From: JAVZLQ01 sp049700035 | Lineage (GTDB): Archaea; Thermoproteota; Bathyarchaeia; Bathyarchaeales; Bathycorpusculaceae | Length of the DNA: 44,572 nucleotides | Assembly (NCBI GenBank): GCA_049700035.1 | Contig: JBNAWC010000005.1 | Span: forward strand, 1 to 44,572 | Reading direction: 5' to 3' | Part shown: positions 42,125 to 44,572 of the stretch, piece after piece | Position numbering within the stretch: position 1 is the first letter of the stretch | Layout: each line of letters starts with the position of its first letter | Made by a program: the position numbers and the translations under genes | The notes under the pieces: model-generated | Told to the model about the DNA's origin: nothing | Database searches by the model: none | Seen by the model: the letters and a program-made list of their open reading frames with translations, nothing else

Positions 42125-42799
42125 TTGCAGATTTCCAAGAGCGAATTGGCGAAGATGATTGATTCCACGAATGTTAAGGCTGCAGCCACAAAAAAGGAAA
42201 TTGAACAGCTGTGCATGGACGCTGTTAAATACGGTTTTAGATGCGCAGTTGTAAACCCATGCTACGTGAAATTCGCCGCGAAACTCCTCGAAGGCACAAG
42301 TGTGAAAGTTTGCTCAACTGTCGGTTTCCCATTCGGCGTAGCGCTGCCCGAAATAAAGGCTTTTGAAGCGCTCAAGGCTGTTGAGGACGGCGCGCAAGAA
42401 CTGGATATGGTCATAAACATTGGTGCGCTAAAATCTGGCGATTACAAACTTGTTAAGCAGGATGTGAAGGCTGTTGTGGACGTGAAACGCGTCGCAAAAG
42501 ATGTTATCGTCAAAGTCATTATTGAAACGCCAAGTTTAACCAATGAAGAGAAGATTGCCGCGTGCAAAATTGTTAAGGAGGCTGGAGCGGACTTTGTTAA
42601 AACTTCTACGGGCTTGTTCGGCAAGGGTGCAACAGTTGAAGACGTTAAGCTGATGCGGCAGGTTGTTGGAAAAGAAATGGGCGTTAAAGCTGCTGGCGGC
42701 ATAAGAACCTATGCAGATGCTGTTGCCATGATTGAGGCTGGAGCAAACCGTTTGGGAACAAGCACCGCTGTCGCAATAATTAAGGATGCCCCGCCATAG
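42125..42799 (+). CDS. deoC: Deoxyribose-phosphate aldolase
   Basis: This 224-residue enzyme is DeoC: ELAKMIDSTNVKAAATKKE at the N-terminus, VCSTVGFPFG, ELDMVINIGAL, the VKVIIETPSL segment, and FVKTSTGLF with the Schiff-base lysine, then VKAAGGIRTYADA. It cleaves 2-deoxyribose-5-phosphate to glyceraldehyde-3-phosphate and acetaldehyde. I start it at TTG 42125, with GAGGCGAG upstream; an earlier TTG at 42095 would overlap the GalT-like gene. It converges on argS. Confidence 0.93.
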   Translation: MQISKSELAKMIDSTNVKAAATKKEIEQLCMDAVKYGFRCAVVNPCYVKFAAKLLEGTSVKVCSTVGFPFGVALPEIKAFEALKAVEDGAQELDMVINIGALKSGDYKLVKQDVKAVVDVKRVAKDVIVKVIIETPSLTNEEKIAACKIVKEAGADFVKTSTGLFGKGATVEDVKLMRQVVGKEMGVKAAGGIRTYADAVAMIEAGANRLGTSTAVAIIKDAPP

Positions 42800-42825
42800 C
42801 CCTTCGCCATTGCCATTAAGCATTT

Positions 42826-44572
42826 TCACATTCTTTCTGGTGCTTTAACGCCAATCAGATTAAGCGCGTTTCTAAGCACAATCCTAACAGCATCAACTAG
42901 TGCAAGCCTCGCATCACTAAGTCCTTGTGGTTCAGCCTTTATCACTGGCAAAGCGTTATAAAATGTGTTGAATTTGTCAGCTAAAGCGTTCGCGAAATCT
43001 GCAATCATGCTGGGCTTGAGAAGTTCAACGGCTTCAACAAAGGTTTCTGGGAAACTTGCCAAATCCAAAATTATCTCGCGTTCAATCTTTTCCTTCAGCA
43101 AATTATAGAATGGCTTTTCTGGTTCTTTCGCGGCTTTGCGCAGTATGCTGCACGCCCTTGCGTGCGTGTATTGAAGGTAAGGCGCGCTGTTTCTCTCAAA
43201 ATTCAACACTTTGTCCCATGTGAAAACCACTGGCTTTAGAGGGTCAACGCTTGCCAACGCATAACGTACAGCGCCTATACCGACGAAGTTGGCGATTTCC
43301 CTTTTCTCCGATTCTGAAAGCTGGGGAGAACGCTTAAAAACCTCCGCATAAGCTCTTTCAACAGCTTCATCCATAACTTCGTCAAACGTTATGTAGCGTC
43401 CTCTGCGGCTTGCCATTCTGTGGCCTGGAAGAGAAACGAGGTTGTAGGCGAAGTGCACGAGGTTTTCTGCCTGTTTGCCATAGCCCAAAGCGTAAAGCGC
43501 AATTTTCAATTGTAGTTGTGCTAGGCTTTGTTCCATGCCTATAACGTTAATGCATTTTTCGGCTTTTTCAAACTTCCATAGGGTATACGCCATATCCCTC
43601 GTTGTGTATAATGTTGTTCCGTCTGCGCGCACAAGAGTTAAAGGCGGAACTTCATGGTCTTCCCTCAAGCCGAGCTTACTTTTCAAATTAAAGTCTTGAG
43701 CAACCTTTTCGGCGTTAAACTCCAAGACTGCACCAGTCCTATAAACGTATGGTGTTGCCTTCAACCTTTGGAGAACTTCAGAAACTTTACTGCTCCAGAC
43801 GAAGTCGCTTTCCCAATCCCAAGAATCATAAGAAACGTCTGCGCGGTTTAGGGTTTCCCTAAAACCTTGAAGGCACAGTTCGCTTACTTCTCTTATAAGC
43901 TGCTTAGCCCATTCTTCCCCCGCTTCATAAGCTTGATTAAGTGTTGCAACTTCGCTTTCTGGGTCTGCATCCTCGCCTATCTTGTCTAGAAGCCTCTCGA
44001 AAAGTTCTGGAAACTTTTCCTTAAGTTCCGCGGCAACGGACATCCAATCGTCAATTTCCCTGTTTATCTTTGCAATTTCGTCCACTGCTGAAACGGCATT
44101 TGCGCGTTCAAGTTCCCTTTTTAGGCGGTTTATTTCGATTATGCAGCTTGTTATTGTGTAAATTTTGCCTATGAAGTGGTCTAGTTTGCCCTCTGGTTTG
44201 GGTTTGCCCAACTTTTTGTATCCGTAGGCGACGACGGCGCTTTGTCTTCCAACATCATCAATGTAGTAGTGACGAAAAACCACGTGTCCTCTGGCAGTCA
44301 GCATCCGCGCTATGGAGTCGCCGAGCATGGGGTTTCTGGCTTGACCAATATGAATTGGATGAAGCGGATTAACGCTAGTGTGCTCAACAATTATTTTTAG
44401 CGGCTTTTCAGCCTTAACAAAGCCGTAATTCGCGTCTAATTGCCTAGCCGACTCTATGGTTAAGCTTGAAAGTTTTGCAAAATTTGCGTGGAAGTTTATG
44501 TAGCCTCCGCCAGCCTGTGAAACGTGGTCTACGAGTGAAAAATGCGTTTTTCCCATAGCCTCTATTAGTTTT
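42826..44572 (-). CDS. argS: Arginyl-tRNA synthetase, partial (N-terminus off right edge)
   Basis: The frame is open through the right edge, so the start lies outside the window. The visible 581 residues begin in the N-terminal additional domain (GGGYINFH) and continue with the HIGH motif as HPIHIGQARN, IDDVGRQSAV, VRADGTTLYTTRDMAY, a KMSK-like site GHRMASRRG, and the ALR/DALR anticodon domain ending IGVKAPERM. A full ArgRS is usually about 600-640 residues, so some 40-60 are missing. The tRNA-Arg(CCG) in this window would be one of its substrates. Confidence 0.95.
   Translation of the reverse strand, partial: KLIEAMGKTHFSLVDHVSQAGGGYINFHANFAKLSSLTIESARQLDANYGFVKAEKPLKIIVEHTSVNPLHPIHIGQARNPMLGDSIARMLTARGHVVFRHYYIDDVGRQSAVVAYGYKKLGKPKPEGKLDHFIGKIYTITSCIIEINRLKRELERANAVSAVDEIAKINREIDDWMSVAAELKEKFPELFERLLDKIGEDADPESEVATLNQAYEAGEEWAKQLIREVSELCLQGFRETLNRADVSYDSWDWESDFVWSSKVSEVLQRLKATPYVYRTGAVLEFNAEKVAQDFNLKSKLGLREDHEVPPLTLVRADGTTLYTTRDMAYTLWKFEKAEKCINVIGMEQSLAQLQLKIALYALGYGKQAENLVHFAYNLVSLPGHRMASRRGRYITFDEVMDEAVERAYAEVFKRSPQLSESEKREIANFVGIGAVRYALASVDPLKPVVFTWDKVLNFERNSAPYLQYTHARACSILRKAAKEPEKPFYNLLKEKIEREIILDLASFPETFVEAVELLKPSMIADFANALADKFNTFYNALPVIKAEPQGLSDARLALVDAVRIVLRNALNLIGVKAPERM

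Overview
This window is archaeal. It encodes a Hel308-type helicase, a bifunctional fructose-1,6-bisphosphate aldolase/phosphatase, two deoxyhypusine-synthase-family proteins, a TrmB regulator, and a tRNA-Arg whose intron is bounded by a bulge-helix-bulge motif. TATA boxes of the archaeal type and many TTG/GTG starts point the same way. The mix best fits a Thermoproteota lineage such as the Bathyarchaeia; that placement is inference, made without a database search. I found no insertion sequence, prophage, CRISPR array or rRNA.

Bases 1-10043 are a surface-glycan locus. Two GT2 glycosyltransferases point left. To their right run a frameshifted FkbM-like methyltransferase, rmlA, an rmlC-like epimerase, an SDR lacking the usual catalytic lysine, rmlD, a malate dehydrogenase, a deacetylase-acyltransferase fusion and a flippase. 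A TrmB-family regulator faces them. Bases 11063-15694 hold a small membrane protein and four poorly known genes: two helical proteins converge on a MoxR-like AAA+ ATPase and VWA protein pair. Bases 15785-19015 are a tightly coupled Fe-S assembly operon, read leftward: a divergent IscS-like protein, a SufU/IscU scaffold, SufS and a small AT-rich protein. Three successive junctions are TAATG.

Bases 19237-28447 carry hel308, purB, an asparagine-synthetase-like protein without its glutaminase cysteine overlapping a histone-deacetylase-family gene, a ferredoxin, a large glycoprotein-like membrane protein with ribophorin I-like architecture, and a radical SAM protein. Bases 28463-33259 carry small archaeal proteins, a GT4 glycosyltransferase facing a DUF5752 regulator, the aldolase/phosphatase, and an RHH-wHTH regulator. 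The intron-containing tRNA-Arg(CCG) follows.

Bases 33532-40853 are the most unusual part. On the left-pointing side lie a GCS2-family ligase that apparently starts at ACG, a YkgJ-family cysteine-cluster protein and a secreted subtilase. On the right-pointing side lie an RLAN-domain protein overlapping a RimK-like ATP-grasp ligase, then a canonical deoxyhypusine synthase that converges on a divergent paralogue. GCS2, RLAN and ATP-grasp together suggest an amide-bond-forming pathway making a small peptide or modified metabolite of unknown identity. The window ends with a GalT-like nucleotidyltransferase, deoC, and argS running off the right edge.
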